Both the position numbers and the translations under genes were made by a program. The notes under the pieces are model-generated. The model was not told the DNA's origin, did not search any database, and worked only from the letters and a program-made list of their open reading frames with translations. DNA of 64,000 bases, taken from contig JAQSYI010000017.1 in assembly GCA_029256185.1 (NCBI GenBank), positions 62,001-126,000 of the forward strand, in the 5' to 3' direction. This document shows positions 34,204-44,503 of this stretch, in pieces. This DNA is from Paenibacillaceae bacterium. GTDB taxonomy: Bacteria; Bacillota; Bacilli; Paenibacillales; NBRC-103111. Numbering within the stretch: the first letter of the stretch is position 1; every line of letters starts with the position of its first letter.

Positions 34204-35178
34204 TTACCAAGCGTATGCTTCGGGAGCCGGACGGCCCGGACCCGGAAAGATGTCATCCAGTTTTTTCATGGTTGTTTCATCAAGCACCATATCGGTCACC
34301 CGCAGCGAATCCTCAAATTGCTCCATGGTTCTTGGCCCGATAATCGGCGCCGTTACTGCGGGATTGGCCAGCACCCAAGCCAAGGCTACCTGATCCTCCT
34401 GCTCTCCCAACTCCCTGCAGAGAGCAGAGAATTGCTCCAGCTGGCCGCGGTGCTTCTCCAGCTTAACGGAACGGGCGCTGCGCACACCTGACTTGGCCAG
34501 CGCATTGCGGCCAAGCAGGCCGCCTGCCAGCGGGCTCCAGGGAATGACGCCCAATCCCAGTTCCCGGGAAGCGGGAAGAACCTCAAGCTCCGGTGTCCGT
34601 TCGAGCAGATTGTAGAGATGCTGCTCGGACACCAGACCGAGGAAATGGCGTTCTTTAGCCTTGGCCTGAGCCGCGGCAATGTGCCAGCCGGCAAAATTGC
34701 TTGAACCTATATAGTCTGCCTTGCCCTGGGACACCAGGATTTCAAAAGCTCCCCACAGCTCATCCCAGGATACATTCCGGTCGATGTGATGCATTTGATA
34801 CAGTTCGATATGGTCGGTCTGCAGACGTTTCAAGGAACCCTCAAAGTGCCTTCTGATCTTGTATGCAGACAACCCGGCGCCGGAGTTGGGACCATCGTGC
34901 TCATCCGACATATCGCCGTAAACCTTGGTCGCCAGCACAACCTTCTCGCGGCGGCCGCCCCCCTGAGAAAACCATCGGCCAATAATCTCTTCCGTCCAGC
35001 CGCGCCGTTGCTGACCGCCGTACACATTGGCGGTATCAAAGAAGTTGATCCCCGCATCCAATGCCGCATCCATAATTCGGAAGGCTTCCTTCTCCTCGGT
35101 TTCCGGGCCAAAATTCATCGTCCCCAGACATAACCGGCTCACTTTTAAACCCGATTTCCCCAAGTAACTGTACTTCAT
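34204..35178 (-). CDS. Aldo/keto reductase
   Basis: A 324-aa NADPH-dependent oxidoreductase of the aldo/keto reductase (beta/alpha)8 family. The catalytic tetrad can be read: Asp and Tyr in FFDTANVYGG, Lys in VVLATKVYG, His in LYQMHHID. The C-terminal APIIGPRTMEQFEDSL forms the cofactor pocket. Length is usual for the YajO/YghZ/general stress 69-type group. GGGAGG lies 7 bp before the ATG, with a good promoter upstream. It stands alone and the substrate is unknown. Its 3' end touches a partial 50-bp repeat unit. Confidence 0.93.
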   Translation of the reverse strand: MKYSYLGKSGLKVSRLCLGTMNFGPETEEKEAFRIMDAALDAGINFFDTANVYGGQQRRGWTEEIIGRWFSQGGGRREKVVLATKVYGDMSDEHDGPNSGAGLSAYKIRRHFEGSLKRLQTDHIELYQMHHIDRNVSWDELWGAFEILVSQGKADYIGSSNFAGWHIAAAQAKAKERHFLGLVSEQHLYNLLERTPELEVLPASRELGLGVIPWSPLAGGLLGRNALAKSGVRSARSVKLEKHRGQLEQFSALCRELGEQEDQVALAWVLANPAVTAPIIGPRTMEQFEDSLRVTDMVLDETTMKKLDDIFPGPGRPAPEAYAW

Positions 35179-35226
35179 CGCATTTCCTCCCTTTCATCCT
35201 CAGATAATGGCTTCCAAGCTAGGATA

Positions 35227-35255
35227 AGTATAGATTTTGGCTGAAAGGTTTGCAA
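35227..35255 (-). promoter_or_regulatory. Sigma-A promoter of the aldo/keto reductase
   Basis: TTGCAA, 17 bp, TATACT on the minus strand, about 50 bp before the ATG. Confidence 0.7.
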
Positions 35256-35369
35256 CTTTAGCGGCATTGCAAGACTGCTTTCGTCGGAAGAATACACTTC
35301 TTAAACAGGATGGTTCTGCACATATATGGATTTTCCTTAATTGGGTCCGCCCAATCAGAACAACCGCTA

Positions 35370-35421
35370 TTGCAAACAACGCTATTGCGTGTTACTATAT
35401 AGCAGTAGTAAGTAATACTTA
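35370..35421 (+). promoter_or_regulatory. Promoter and palindromic operator of the PadR cassette
   Basis: TTGCAA (35370), a 17-bp spacer and TACTAT (35393-35398) form a promoter. The perfect palindrome TAAGTA-A-TACTTA (35409-35421) overlaps the expected start of transcription, a fitting site for PadR autorepression. Confidence 0.7.
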
Positions 35422-35453
35422 ATATCAGTCACACAGAATAGCAGGGAGTGATT

Positions 35454-35777
35454 GTGCTGGAGAACCTGACCGAAATGCTGAAAGGCGTACTTGAGGGCTG
35501 CGTCCTGGAAATTATAAGCCGTAAAGAAACCTATGGTTACGAAATCACGCGGCAATTGAACGCCCTCGGCTTTCCGGATGTTGTGGAAGGAACCGTGTAC
35601 ACGATTCTGCTCCGGCTTGAAAAAAGCAGGCTGGTCGAGATCACCAAGAAGCCATCCGACATGGGGCCGCCGCGGAAATTTTTCGCACTCAATGACGCAG
35701 GACGTGAGGAACTGCGGAGGTTCTGGGAAAAGTGGGAATTTCTTGCGTCTAAGATCAACCAACTAAAGGAGGAATAA
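35454..35777 (+). CDS. PadR-family transcriptional repressor
   Basis: A 107-aa winged-helix repressor: LKGVLEGCVLEIISRKETYGYEI opens the PadR domain, and VEGTVYTILLRLEKSRLV is its recognition region. It lacks a long C-terminal helix pair, like the short PadR subtype. GTG 35454 has AGGGAG 5 bp upstream and is preferred over GTG 35448, which overlaps that site. It is the first gene of a four-gene cassette (PadR, DUF1048, ATPase, permease); such repressors typically respond to toxic compounds that the transporter exports. The palindrome at 35409 is its likely operator. Confidence 0.92.
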   Translation: MLENLTEMLKGVLEGCVLEIISRKETYGYEITRQLNALGFPDVVEGTVYTILLRLEKSRLVEITKKPSDMGPPRKFFALNDAGREELRRFWEKWEFLASKINQLKEE

Positions 35778-35781
35778 TCCA

Positions 35782-36153
35782 ATGACTGAGTTTTTCGATA
35801 ATTATTTTAACATCAAAAAAATGATTGAGAGTAAGCGCGAGTACAAGCAGCAAATGGCAAGAGTGGAGGCTTTGCCGAAGGACTATCAATACGTATTCAA
35901 GAAAATCCAGGGACATATGTGGATGTTCGTAGCGGGATCAGGTTATGACATGATGAAGATCCATTGTGATCTGATAGAGCTGTTCGAAACCGGCGCGGCG
36001 GACGGGAAGCATGTGTTGGAGATTACCGGCGAGGACGTGGCCGCGTTCTGCGAGGAGCTTCTGCGAAGCGCCAGAACATATACGGATGACTGGCGTGAGG
36101 CGCTCAACCGCGACATACTGAAGAAGCTTGGAAAGGGGAAGGAGCCAAAATGA
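35782..36153 (+). CDS. DUF1048 family protein
   Basis: A 123-aa helical protein of the DUF1048 family, usually encoded between a PadR regulator and an ABC exporter, as here. KREYKQQMARVEALPKDY and the middle FVAGSGYDMMKIHCDLIELFE are typical. No catalytic motif or membrane span is visible. AAAGGAGG lies 9 bp before the ATG. It starts 4 bp after the PadR gene, and its TGA overlaps the ATPase start (ATGA), so it is translationally coupled. Its function is unknown; an accessory role for regulator or transporter is inferred from gene order. Confidence 0.88.
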   Translation: MTEFFDNYFNIKKMIESKREYKQQMARVEALPKDYQYVFKKIQGHMWMFVAGSGYDMMKIHCDLIELFETGAADGKHVLEITGEDVAAFCEELLRSARTYTDDWREALNRDILKKLGKGKEPK

Positions 36154-36911
36154 CAGAAACCGCTATTCAAGTGAAGGACCTAAGAAAATCCTTCAAAGAT
36201 ACGGAAGTCCTGAAGGGCGTCGATTTCGAGGTGCGGCGGGGCGAGATTTTCGCCCTGCTCGGCTCCAACGGCGCGGGTAAGACGACGATCGTCAAAATCC
36301 TCAGCACGCTGCTCAAACCAGATGGGGGAAGCGCCACCGTAAACGGCTTCGAAGCTGCGGCAAAGCCTGGCTCTGTGCGGCAGTCGATCAGTCTGACCGG
36401 ACAATTTGCGGCCGTGGATGAGATTTTGACCGGGCGGGAAAATCTCGTCATGATCGCCAAACTGCGGCACCTTCCAAATCCCCGTCAGATTTCGGATGAT
36501 TTGCTGAACCGCTTCGGCCTGACCGATGCCGCCGACCGCAGAGTATCCGCCTATTCGGGCGGCATGCGCCGCAGGCTGGACATCGCCATGAGCCTGATCG
36601 GAAACCCGCCGCTCATCTTCCTCGACGAGCCGACTACCGGACTTGATCCCGAGGCGCGCATCGAGGTTTGGAAGACGGTCAAAGAACTAGCCGGTAATGG
36701 CACAACCGTATTCTTAACCACGCAGTACTTGGAGGAAGCCGAACAGCTTGCCGACCGGATTGCCATTCTCCATAAGGGCAAAATCATCGCAGGCGGCACG
36801 CTCGCGGAACTGAAAAGGCTCTTCCCGCCCGCCAAGGTGGAATATATTGAAAAACAGCCCAGCTTGGAGGACATATTCCTCGCAATCATTGGTAAAAAGG
36901 AGGAAGAATAG
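36150..36911 (+). CDS. ABC exporter ATP-binding protein (DrrA-type)
   Basis: A 253-aa ATPase that powers the permease at 36912. It has Walker A GSNGAGKTT (residues about 39-47), a Q-loop in SLTGQFAAVDE, signature YSGGMRRR, Walker B LIFLDEPTTGLDP and the switch His region reading TTQYLEEAE, where the usual H is replaced by Q as in DrrA-type ATPases. Length is shorter than typical DrrA (about 310-330), with a reduced C-terminal domain. Start ATG overlaps the DUF1048 stop. Export of a drug or a self-made compound is inferred. Confidence 0.93.
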   Translation: MTETAIQVKDLRKSFKDTEVLKGVDFEVRRGEIFALLGSNGAGKTTIVKILSTLLKPDGGSATVNGFEAAAKPGSVRQSISLTGQFAAVDEILTGRENLVMIAKLRHLPNPRQISDDLLNRFGLTDAADRRVSAYSGGMRRRLDIAMSLIGNPPLIFLDEPTTGLDPEARIEVWKTVKELAGNGTTVFLTTQYLEEAEQLADRIAILHKGKIIAGGTLAELKRLFPPAKVEYIEKQPSLEDIFLAIIGKKEEE

Positions 36912-37679
36912 ATGGAGATTCTAAACAAACACTTTTTCAGCGATACGGGTGTGATGCTTGGCCGTTCCATACGCCATATAACCCGGAGCATGGATACCAT
37001 TATCACAGTCACCATTATGCCGATTGCGATGATGCTGTTGTTCGTCTACGTGTTGGGCGGCGCCATTCAAACCGGCACGGATAACTATGTCAATTATCTG
37101 CTGCCCGGCATCCTGCTGATGGCCATTGCAAGCGGCGTATCCTATACAGCCTTCCGCCTGTTTATGGATATGCAGCGGGGCATATTTGAACGGTTCCACT
37201 CCATGCCGATTGCGCGTTCGGCTGCGCTGTGGGGGCATGTGCTGACCTCGCTGGTATCCAACGCGCTCTCGGTTGTCGTCATCATACTCGCCGCGCTCAT
37301 TATGGGCTTCCGTCCGTCGGCGGGGATACTGTCATGGCTTGCCGTGGCCGGGATACTTGCGCTGTTTACGCTGGCCTTGACCTGGACCGCCGCGATTGCC
37401 GGACTGTCCGCAAAATCGGTGGACGGCGCAAGCGCCTTTTCCTACCCGCTCATCTTTCTTCCATTTATCAGTTCAGCCTTCGTGCCTACCGAATCGATGC
37501 CGTCAGCCGTCCGTATCTTTGCCGAAAACCAACCTGTGACTTCAATAGTCGAAGCCGTCCGCGCACTGCTGACCAATCAGCCTGTCGGCAACGATATTTG
37601 GATTGCGCTCGCGTGGTGCTTCGGGATACTGATCGCCGCCTATCTATTTGCCATGCGCGCATACAGACGGAAGCAATAA
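36912..37679 (+). CDS. ABC-2 type exporter permease (DrrB-type)
   Basis: A 255-aa membrane protein with six spans. The family landmarks are MPIAMMLLFVYVLGGAI at the first span, LPGILLMAIASGVSYTA, ERFHSMPIARSA (coupling region) and LPFISSAFVPTESMP near the fifth. Its ATG follows the ATPase stop with no gap, and AAGGAGGAA sits at the end of the ATPase gene. It is the last gene of the cassette, followed by the hairpin at 37741. Confidence 0.92.
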   Translation: MEILNKHFFSDTGVMLGRSIRHITRSMDTIITVTIMPIAMMLLFVYVLGGAIQTGTDNYVNYLLPGILLMAIASGVSYTAFRLFMDMQRGIFERFHSMPIARSAALWGHVLTSLVSNALSVVVIILAALIMGFRPSAGILSWLAVAGILALFTLALTWTAAIAGLSAKSVDGASAFSYPLIFLPFISSAFVPTESMPSAVRIFAENQPVTSIVEAVRALLTNQPVGNDIWIALAWCFGILIAAYLFAMRAYRRKQ

Positions 37680-37740
37680 AACAAACTGCGTTTCAGCAAG
37701 CTTGAACAGTCCGTTACGCTTATATCGGACTTCCGAAATG

Positions 37741-37791
37741 AGAAACAGGAGGAGGACAAAGCGGATATCACTTAGTCCTCCTCCTGTTTCT
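37741..37791. terminator. Large perfect hairpin between convergent genes
   Basis: A 17-bp perfect stem (AGAAACAGGAGGAGGAC and its complement) around a 17-nt loop, 61 bp after the exporter permease and 72 bp past the stop of the minus-strand lyase gene. The T tract is poor on both sides (TTTCTTA on +), so it is probably a bidirectional terminator or an mRNA end protector. Confidence 0.65.
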
Positions 37792-37863
37792 TATCATCCG
37801 CCGTGCAATCTTGTTGTAAGGTTTTTGCTGTTGCCAGCATACAGCGGCGGCAGCTAACTCCGT

Positions 37864-40800
37864 TTATTTCGCAACGTTCACCGTCAACAGCTCGCTTGCG
37901 GTCACGCCTGCGGCGTTGAACAGCTCGGCACGATACTGGTATATGCCGATTGCGCGCCCGGCAATCGCTGTTACAGCGCTTTGAGCACCAGGCGACGCAG
38001 CTTGCAGGCTTCGGGTATCCATAAGCACGCCGTTCTCAAAAAGGCGATACCCTGTCGCATTGGTACCCCACCACATGTTCATGGTAACTTGATAGTTGCC
38101 GTCTCCATCCCAATTATTTTGCGACAAGACAGGCTTGCCTGGGGCTGCGTCTGTGATGGTGACAACGAGAGGCTGACTGTTTGTCGTTCCGAAACCATTA
38201 TGAAGCTCACCGGTGTATACATACGTGCCGTTTGGTTTGCCTGATACATCGACTTCGGCAATTTGAGCCCCCGGGGCGGCATCCGAAAGTGTTTTGGTGC
38301 TGATGAGGACGCCATTTTCATACAGCTTGAATGCCGTTCCGTTATTCCCCCACCACATATTCATCGTGATGGTAAAGCTGCCGTCTTTTAATCCGGAATA
38401 GCCATTATTGGAAGATAAATGGGGCTGGCCAGGAGCGCCGGTGGATACTGGTTGAACAACGTTAAATGTCTGAGACGCACTCGTCACATTCCCGGCAGCG
38501 TCAACAACAACGTATTCCACGGTGTGTGCGCCTGCCGCCAGACTGCCTGGGAGAATGGTTTGACCGCTTACGATTGCCTGGCCGTCAAGCGTCAGGTTTT
38601 GCTCCGCAACGCCAGAATGCGCATCGCTTGCGACCAAGTCGAACGTCAACGATGTCGCATACGTCACATCCGTTACCGTATGTCCCGACTCCGTCAGTAC
38701 CGCTGTTGGCGCCGTTCTATCCAGCTTCACCTGCAAGGACTGCTCCGCCTCCCGATTGCCCGCAGCATCCGTGGAGCTATAGGTCACTGTTGTCGTTCCC
38801 TCCGCTTCAATCACTATAGGCGCTGTATAAACAGTTGAATCCTCACCGTTAATGGCGTATTGGGTAACCACTTGACCTGCCCGATCATCTGCTGTCGTTA
38901 ACGTGATGGTTAGATGATCCTTATACCAGCCCGCTTCATTCGGTGCGCCGGATAAGGCGGCTGTCGTCACCGGTGCAACCCTCTCTATGAGGTCCGGGTT
39001 GTAGTTGTTATAGAGCGGCAGCACGATGCTGTGCCCTTTGCCAGGGTACACCGGATTGATGCGCAGCGGGAATGCGCTCCAAGGAACCACACTGCCCAAA
39101 TCGGGATCATCAATAATGTTGCTGAAGTATTTGCTGTAATTAGCCACGTTGGGATTCGTTTGCCCATTGGTTGCCGCGATAATGGACACATGGCCGCCAT
39201 CGTTTTCGAACTGCGCATCTGAGGTGAACGTGTCATTCGTCCACATATTGCCTACGCCGCCCATAATTTGCAGAATGCCGCCGTTCGTAACCTTGAAGTT
39301 TGTTTCAGCCCCTTCTGTTTTATACCCCATCACCCAGACGGAGCCGCCGCTGCCAATTTGAAAGTTGGGAGCTTCCTTGTATTCCGTATTCACGAACCGG
39401 AACCAGGCTTGCATACCCGTCAGGACCGTTGGCGGCTTAATCCCTGTTACGGTATTGGCGAATAATTTTACCGGGACTGATCCGGCATACGTTTTTTTAT
39501 ACATGGATGCATCTTTCGCTCTTAGCTGATGAAGGACCAGCGTTCTCGTCGAGTCCTGAAGAATATGGGCTTCAGCCGCTGCTCCGCTTACTACGCCATC
39601 CATAATCCATAGAGGTGCAGACGATGTCCCCGTTGTTCTGAACTTATTCACAGGGCCTGAGATATCGGCAAACATCAGGTTGACCATTTGAATATGGGCA
39701 GGAATAGTGATCGTGGAATCAAGGGTATATGTCCCCTTCGGAAAATAAACAACGGTTTTGGTCACATCATTCATCGCCGCTTGGATCCGCTGCGTGTCTG
39801 TTGTCCCAGGATAAGTATCCACATTGGCCCAGTTCGTTATTTGATCCCAGTTCATAGGCGGCACTTCTTCTATCGGCATATTCATGGATGTTGCCGGGGA
39901 ACTGCCAACGATGACAGCCTCATTGTCTGTCGCTTTTTCCGCTATTGCTCCAGATGCGATTGACGCGCCCGCTTTGCGGATGGACGAGCTATATCCGAAG
40001 ACATTCACATTTTTGGCGAACAAATGCCCATTGGGTACATCAATTGCTGAATTGGACGATCCGGTGTTAAATAGAGTGCCCTCTGTCACAACGGCGTGTG
40101 AGCCTGCACCGTTAGCGATCACAGCAGAGACTGTATTATCACTCCACAGGTCGCGTACAGCACCCATCCCATTTTCAAATAGAATCCCACCCTTTGTCTG
40201 TTGGCTTAAGGTAATATGCTCCATGGTCGGATAAGTAAAATGGAAGGGCACCACTCTAATACCATATTGAAAGCCTTGTACGGTGATGTTAGATTGGTAC
40301 CCCACCACCGTACCAATAACATTATCTAATCCGACGAAGCCTGAGCCTGAACCTGCTTCAATGCTTACATTGTAAATGTCTGCCGTATTTGCGCCTCCAA
40401 ATTTGATACCAATGGCCCCGGGGTTGTTGTTTCCGGCATTAATCGTTAAATTGCGCACCACGTTGGATGAAACCAGATTATTAAAATCCCTTTTTCCAAA
40501 GGAAAGAATGGGCTGGGGACTTGTTGTACTCTGGAATGCGGCACTGTTGTCAGTAAGCCTTAATTCGGTTTCTTCCCGGCTCTCGCCTACAAAACGAATC
40601 ATCGCCAGCTCTTCATCTACCGCCAAGGTAGGATGCGGCCGGTCGGCAGCGGTATAGATGATGGGCTTGGAGATGTTGTAAACACCTTTCGGCAGATAAA
40701 TCACATAAGATTTATCCATCGAAAGCGGAACCCCTCCGTTGCCGGCCCAACCGCCGGCGTGCAGTTCGTCAAGAACGAATTCATAAGCTGCTATGATGGC

Positions 40801-41637
40801 ATCTGAATCATCAATCCCATCGTCTGGTATTGCGTTGAAGGGCGGACTCGTAACATCTACGATCCGTTTATCTGTACCACTGTATCCGTCTATATATTTC
40901 GATGTGTCTGGATACACCATCCGAGTACCGGGATACTGGTCGCCTGTCGTCTCTGACAAGCGCAGATTGCCGAATCCGGATGTATTGTTATAGTTAGTAC
41001 CTGTTCCCGACCATACTAAGCGATGATCACGCGCTCCGCCATTGCTATCATCATTAATACCGATATCGAAGCCGATCGTTGTACCGCTTGCAGGTGCGCT
41101 CATGCCTAAATTGGACCATGGAATCGCAATTTCCGCGGTGTAGCCCCCACTGATGTTGGATGTGCCATGCAATACCCCCGTAGTGCTTTGAGGACTATAA
41201 ATCGCCGTATCATTATAACCCAATATGAATTGGCGATCGCTGCTATCGTAAGTCGTACTCCCATTATGATTCCCATCCACATAGATTTCGATGGAATCGT
41301 CATCCCACATATTCGCAGAGTCATTGAATAAGGCCGCATCCCATACCTTGACACCGACATATAAGTAGGCTGCATCCCACATCGCATTAAACTTCGCTGT
41401 AATCGCAGGATTTCCGCTAACGACTTTACTTGCATTTCCCGTCAAGAACCAAGCGGATTCGTCCAGCTTCCCGTCAATTGTGAGCGTATTGGCTGTCGCC
41501 AGTTTCCGCGCTTGCCACGTGTCTCCGCTATGAGCAGCTGCTGATTGCATATCTACGAAGGGGAAGATGCTGATTAGTACAGTTGCCAATAAACCGTTTA
41601 CAATCGATTTTTTTACCCTGCTAAAACCCATTCCCAT
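37864..41637 (-). CDS. Secreted CBM9 + pectate-lyase-fold protein with C-terminal Ig-like modules
   Basis: A 1257-aa exported protein. After a signal peptide (about 1-35, QSAAA end), a CBM9-like sugar-binding domain with [11 protein letters not shown] and YTAEIAIPW covers about 36-235. A pectate_lyase_3-type beta-helix follows, opening with [21 protein letters not shown] and holding GVYNISKPI and [11 protein letters not shown] (about 245-850). Ig-like domains then carry Y-S-S-T-D-A-A-G-N and a Y-x-x-x-D-A-A-G-N repeat. Two chitinase-A N-terminal-type repeats close the protein, with [13 protein letters not shown] and YENGVL. ATG 41637 has AGGAGG 9 bp upstream. It is a close paralogue of the gene at 53359 over the first 890 residues or so. 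The substrate is probably a sulfated or uronic polysaccharide. Confidence 0.85.
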   Translation of the reverse strand: MGMGFSRVKKSIVNGLLATVLISIFPFVDMQSAAAHSGDTWQARKLATANTLTIDGKLDESAWFLTGNASKVVSGNPAITAKFNAMWDAAYLYVGVKVWDAALFNDSANMWDDDSIEIYVDGNHNGSTTYDSSDRQFILGYNDTAIYSPQSTTGVLHGTSNISGGYTAEIAIPWSNLGMSAPASGTTIGFDIGINDDSNGGARDHRLVWSGTGTNYNNTSGFGNLRLSETTGDQYPGTRMVYPDTSKYIDGYSGTDKRIVDVTSPPFNAIPDDGIDDSDAIIAAYEFVLDELHAGGWAGNGGVPLSMDKSYVIYLPKGVYNISKPIIYTAADRPHPTLAVDEELAMIRFVGESREETELRLTDNSAAFQSTTSPQPILSFGKRDFNNLVSSNVVRNLTINAGNNNPGAIGIKFGGANTADIYNVSIEAGSGSGFVGLDNVIGTVVGYQSNITVQGFQYGIRVVPFHFTYPTMEHITLSQQTKGGILFENGMGAVRDLWSDNTVSAVIANGAGSHAVVTEGTLFNTGSSNSAIDVPNGHLFAKNVNVFGYSSSIRKAGASIASGAIAEKATDNEAVIVGSSPATSMNMPIEEVPPMNWDQITNWANVDTYPGTTDTQRIQAAMNDVTKTVVYFPKGTYTLDSTITIPAHIQMVNLMFADISGPVNKFRTTGTSSAPLWIMDGVVSGAAAEAHILQDSTRTLVLHQLRAKDASMYKKTYAGSVPVKLFANTVTGIKPPTVLTGMQAWFRFVNTEYKEAPNFQIGSGGSVWVMGYKTEGAETNFKVTNGGILQIMGGVGNMWTNDTFTSDAQFENDGGHVSIIAATNGQTNPNVANYSKYFSNIIDDPDLGSVVPWSAFPLRINPVYPGKGHSIVLPLYNNYNPDLIERVAPVTTAALSGAPNEAGWYKDHLTITLTTADDRAGQVVTQYAINGEDSTVYTAPIVIEAEGTTTVTYSSTDAAGNREAEQSLQVKLDRTAPTAVLTESGHTVTDVTYATSLTFDLVASDAHSGVAEQNLTLDGQAIVSGQTILPGSLAAGAHTVEYVVVDAAGNVTSASQTFNVVQPVSTGAPGQPHLSSNNGYSGLKDGSFTITMNMWWGNNGTAFKLYENGVLISTKTLSDAAPGAQIAEVDVSGKPNGTYVYTGELHNGFGTTNSQPLVVTITDAAPGKPVLSQNNWDGDGNYQVTMNMWWGTNATGYRLFENGVLMDTRSLQAASPGAQSAVTAIAGRAIGIYQYRAELFNAAGVTASELLTVNVAK

Positions 41638-41683
41638 CTTGTCATGCCTCCTAATCAGTTGGATGTTCAACCAATTCATAATA

Positions 41684-41699
41684 ATGGTATCGCTTTCAT
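41684..41699 (-). promoter_or_regulatory. Catabolite-responsive element (cre) of the 1257-aa lyase-like gene
   Basis: ATGAAAGCGATACCAT on the minus strand matches the CcpA consensus WTGNNARCGNWWWCAW with one mismatch, 46-62 bp before the ATG. Confidence 0.7.
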
Positions 41700-41717
41700 G
41701 AAAAGAAGATTGAACCT

Positions 41718-41879
41718 GGGCGTGTCTGAAAACCAGCTTGAGAGCATTTTTCACCGCCTTTTCGCCCCGGGCTATCGTTACTTCCGCTTGACGTACCCCC
41801 GGTACGCCTTCACGAAAGTGCCTTGCCGGAAACGATAATTCGGCCAAATCTGCTCCCCCCGGAGTTGTCGGACACGCCC
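41718..41879. mobile_element. MITE-like element, copy 2
   Basis: A 162-bp diverged copy of the element at 33957. Its ends GGGCGTGTCTGAAAA and TTGTCGGACACGCCC form an imperfect inverted repeat. It sits 11 bp past the stop of the sulfatase at 41891 and upstream of the cre site, so it separates the lyase gene from the rest of the locus. Left flank AACCT is shared with copy 1. Confidence 0.8.
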
Positions 41880-41890
41880 TAGAGATGCCT

Positions 41891-43306
41891 TTAGGCAGGC
41901 TGTACCACATAAGGTTCGTCCTTAACCTCTGCCTGCAGCCGATTAAGCTCCTGCTTCAGATAGGTCACCACGTTCTCGTAATCCGGATCACTATAAACGT
42001 TGATCAATTCATTCGGATCTTTCCTCAAATCGAACAGCTCCCATTCCGGCGCAATGGGTTCGGCTAATGCTGCTGCTGTACCCAGTGGGTCGGCGTAGTA
42101 GTAAATAAGCTTATATTGCTCCGTACGAATACCATAGTGCGCATACACATGATGATTGCTCACATGCATCCAATAGCGGTAATACATCGACGTTCGCCAA
42201 TCCGACGGAGGGGCGCCCTCAAGAATCGGACGAAGACTCCGGCCTTGGATGTCTGCAGGTATTTCAACCCCTGCGTAATCGAGAAACGTCGGGGCAAAAT
42301 CAACATTCAAGGCCATTTGCTTCGCTGCAGCACCAGCCTCGATATGACCGGGATACCTTACGATGAACGGCATCTTAATTGATTCTTCATACATAAAACG
42401 TTTGTCATACCAGCCATGATCTCCTAAGAAAAAACCTTGATCCGATGTATAAATGACCATCGTGTTCTCCGTCAAGCCGGACGCTTCCAAATAATCCAGC
42501 AGTCTGCCCACATTATCGTCCACCGATGCAACGCACCGCAAATAATCCTTGATGTAGCGTTGGTACTTCCAGCTTTTCAGTTCCGATTCACTTAAGCCCT
42601 CCGGTGGGTCCACCTTCAGGTCTGTTTTATTCAAATCTCTATCGATTCGCATCAAAGCAGCAGATGCCGCTTGCGCCCTATTGGCATAGTCGTCGTTAAA
42701 GGTTGCCGGCTCGGGAATATCCACATCCTCATAGAGGTGTGCATGCTTCTGGTCCGGTATCCACGGCCGATGAGGGGCCTTATGATGGCACATCAGAAAA
42801 AACGGCTTCTCTCTGTCCCGGTTCTCCAACCAATCGATCGATAAATCCGTTATAATCTCCGTGGCATAACCCGAATATCTCTTGTTTTCCCCCATTTCAA
42901 TAAACAATGGATCGATGTAATCCCCTTGTTCAGGCAATACGCTCCAATAATCGAACCCGGTAGGATCGCTTTCGGCGCCATGGCCTAAATGCCATTTTCC
43001 GAGGATTGCTGTCTGGTACCCATACTGCTGAAGAAGTTTCGGCATTGTCTGCTGTGAGCCGTCAAAGCGGTCTGATAATGTGCGGACTCCGTTGATATGA
43101 TTATACGTTCCTGTCAAAATGGCGGCTCGGCTCGGAGAACAGATCGAATTTGTACAATGACAGTTATCGAATCGAATTCCTTCATTGGCAATTCGATCAA
43201 GGTTGGGTGTTGCATTAATGAGACTCCCGTAGCAGCTCATCGCATGCGCGGCATGATCATCGCTCATAATAAACAAAATGTTGGGTCTTTCTTGATTCCT
43301 ATTCAT
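41891..43306 (-). CDS. S1-type sulfatase A, cytoplasmic
   Basis: A 471-aa sulfatase that hydrolyses sulfate esters of sugars. Metal-binding [19 protein letters not shown] lies at the start, the formylglycine motif [11 protein letters not shown] has Cys56, and GKWHLGHG and [18 protein letters not shown] are the other active-site loops. Length is normal. There is no signal peptide, so it works in the cytoplasm. Cys56 must be matured to formylglycine by an anaerobic or FGE-type enzyme, not encoded here. The start is taken as ATG 43306, with AGGAGG 13 bp upstream. It lies 58 bp after the Gfo/Idh/MocA gene and is the last sulfatase of this gene series. Confidence 0.92.
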   Translation of the reverse strand: MNRNQERPNILFIMSDDHAAHAMSCYGSLINATPNLDRIANEGIRFDNCHCTNSICSPSRAAILTGTYNHINGVRTLSDRFDGSQQTMPKLLQQYGYQTAILGKWHLGHGAESDPTGFDYWSVLPEQGDYIDPLFIEMGENKRYSGYATEIITDLSIDWLENRDREKPFFLMCHHKAPHRPWIPDQKHAHLYEDVDIPEPATFNDDYANRAQAASAALMRIDRDLNKTDLKVDPPEGLSESELKSWKYQRYIKDYLRCVASVDDNVGRLLDYLEASGLTENTMVIYTSDQGFFLGDHGWYDKRFMYEESIKMPFIVRYPGHIEAGAAAKQMALNVDFAPTFLDYAGVEIPADIQGRSLRPILEGAPPSDWRTSMYYRYWMHVSNHHVYAHYGIRTEQYKLIYYYADPLGTAAALAEPIAPEWELFDLRKDPNELINVYSDPDYENVVTYLKQELNRLQAEVKDEPYVVQPA

Positions 43307-43364
43307 CTCCGCTTGAATACCTCCTGTGCTCCTTACTATGTTTCATCATGGATATGCGCTTCGA

Positions 43365-44429
43365 TCAAAGTCTTACCTCTTGTCCCAGCTCAGCAGAACG
43401 ATAGAGGGCGGAAAGAATTTGGATCATGTCCACACCATGCTCCGGTGTAAGGATCGGTTCTGCGCGACCGTATACAACATCAATAAAATGCCTTAAATGC
43501 GCGCCATGGGCATCAACAGAAGCTTTACCCAATACAGGTGAAATATCAACGAGTTGACCTGACATTTCCGTAAAAAGTTGCAATTGGCCGTTACAAATAC
43601 GTGATCCCGCTTTCGTTGCCCGCAGTTCAACGAAGTTCATCTCTTCGGCAATATTGGATGCCCAACTGAATTCTATTTGCAGGGTGGCCCCATTTTCAAA
43701 CCGGATGAAGCCGGTAGCCAAATCCTCCACATTAAAAATACCGTCGTCTTGTTGTTCACCAAATTGACTATGCACCGAATCGGATAAAGTACTGTCGCCG
43801 AATTTGGCATAGGTGGCCCCTGAAACGGTAACCGGTTTCGGATTCCCCATGAGCCAAACGGCCAAATCAATCATATGCACCCCAAGATCGATAAGCGGTC
43901 CGCCGCCGGAAATCTCCTTCGTTGTGAACCATCCGCCTTTTCCGGGTATCCCTCTTCTCCGAAGCCAGCCACAACGGCCGGAATACACGTCGCCCATATT
44001 TCCTTCTTCCACGAACAGTTTCAGGAATTGGGATGCTGGCGTAAATCTGTTATTTCGCATGGTCATCAGGATTTTTCCGCTGCCGGCAGCCGCATCCGCC
44101 ATTTTGCGCGCCTCTTCCGGGCTAATGGCATCCGGCTTTTCACAAAACACATGCAGCCCTTTATGCAGGGCGGCAACCGCAATTTCGGAATGGAACAGAT
44201 TAGGCGTGCAAATATCAATCGCATCAAGCCCATCCAAATCCAGTAAATCCTGATAGCTGGTACATACATGAGCAATGCCATGTGCCTCCGCTATTTGTAC
44301 GGCTTTCTGCTCATTAATATCACAAACCGCTATAATCTCTGCCTCCGGGTGACCCAACAAGGGCTTTAGATGCGCAATCCGAAAAATATTCCCCGTACCA
44401 ACGATCCCGATTTTTAACTTCCTGTTCAT
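43365..44429 (-). CDS. Gfo/Idh/MocA-family oxidoreductase
   Basis: A 354-aa NAD(P)-dependent sugar oxidoreductase. The N-terminal Rossmann fold has IGIVGTGNIFRIAHLKPLL, then DAIDICTPNLFHSEIAVAAL and the catalytic EKPDA of this family (Lys in CEKPDAIS). The C-terminal alpha/beta domain contains GGGPLIDLGVHMIDLAVWLMG, with the D-x-x-x-H active-site pair. The ATG at 44429 has AAGGAGG 7 bp upstream; the longer ORF start is unsupported. Placed between two sulfatases, it probably oxidises or epimerises a monosaccharide released after desulfation. Confidence 0.93.
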   Translation of the reverse strand: MNRKLKIGIVGTGNIFRIAHLKPLLGHPEAEIIAVCDINEQKAVQIAEAHGIAHVCTSYQDLLDLDGLDAIDICTPNLFHSEIAVAALHKGLHVFCEKPDAISPEEARKMADAAAGSGKILMTMRNNRFTPASQFLKLFVEEGNMGDVYSGRCGWLRRRGIPGKGGWFTTKEISGGGPLIDLGVHMIDLAVWLMGNPKPVTVSGATYAKFGDSTLSDSVHSQFGEQQDDGIFNVEDLATGFIRFENGATLQIEFSWASNIAEEMNFVELRATKAGSRICNGQLQLFTEMSGQLVDISPVLGKASVDAHGAHLRHFIDVVYGRAEPILTPEHGVDMIQILSALYRSAELGQEVRL

Positions 44430-44503
44430 TCCCAGCCCTCCTTGTTTAAGAAGAGGCCATCCTATTTGGACAGCCACCTCACTTTTTTTCAACATGCATA
44501 ACC

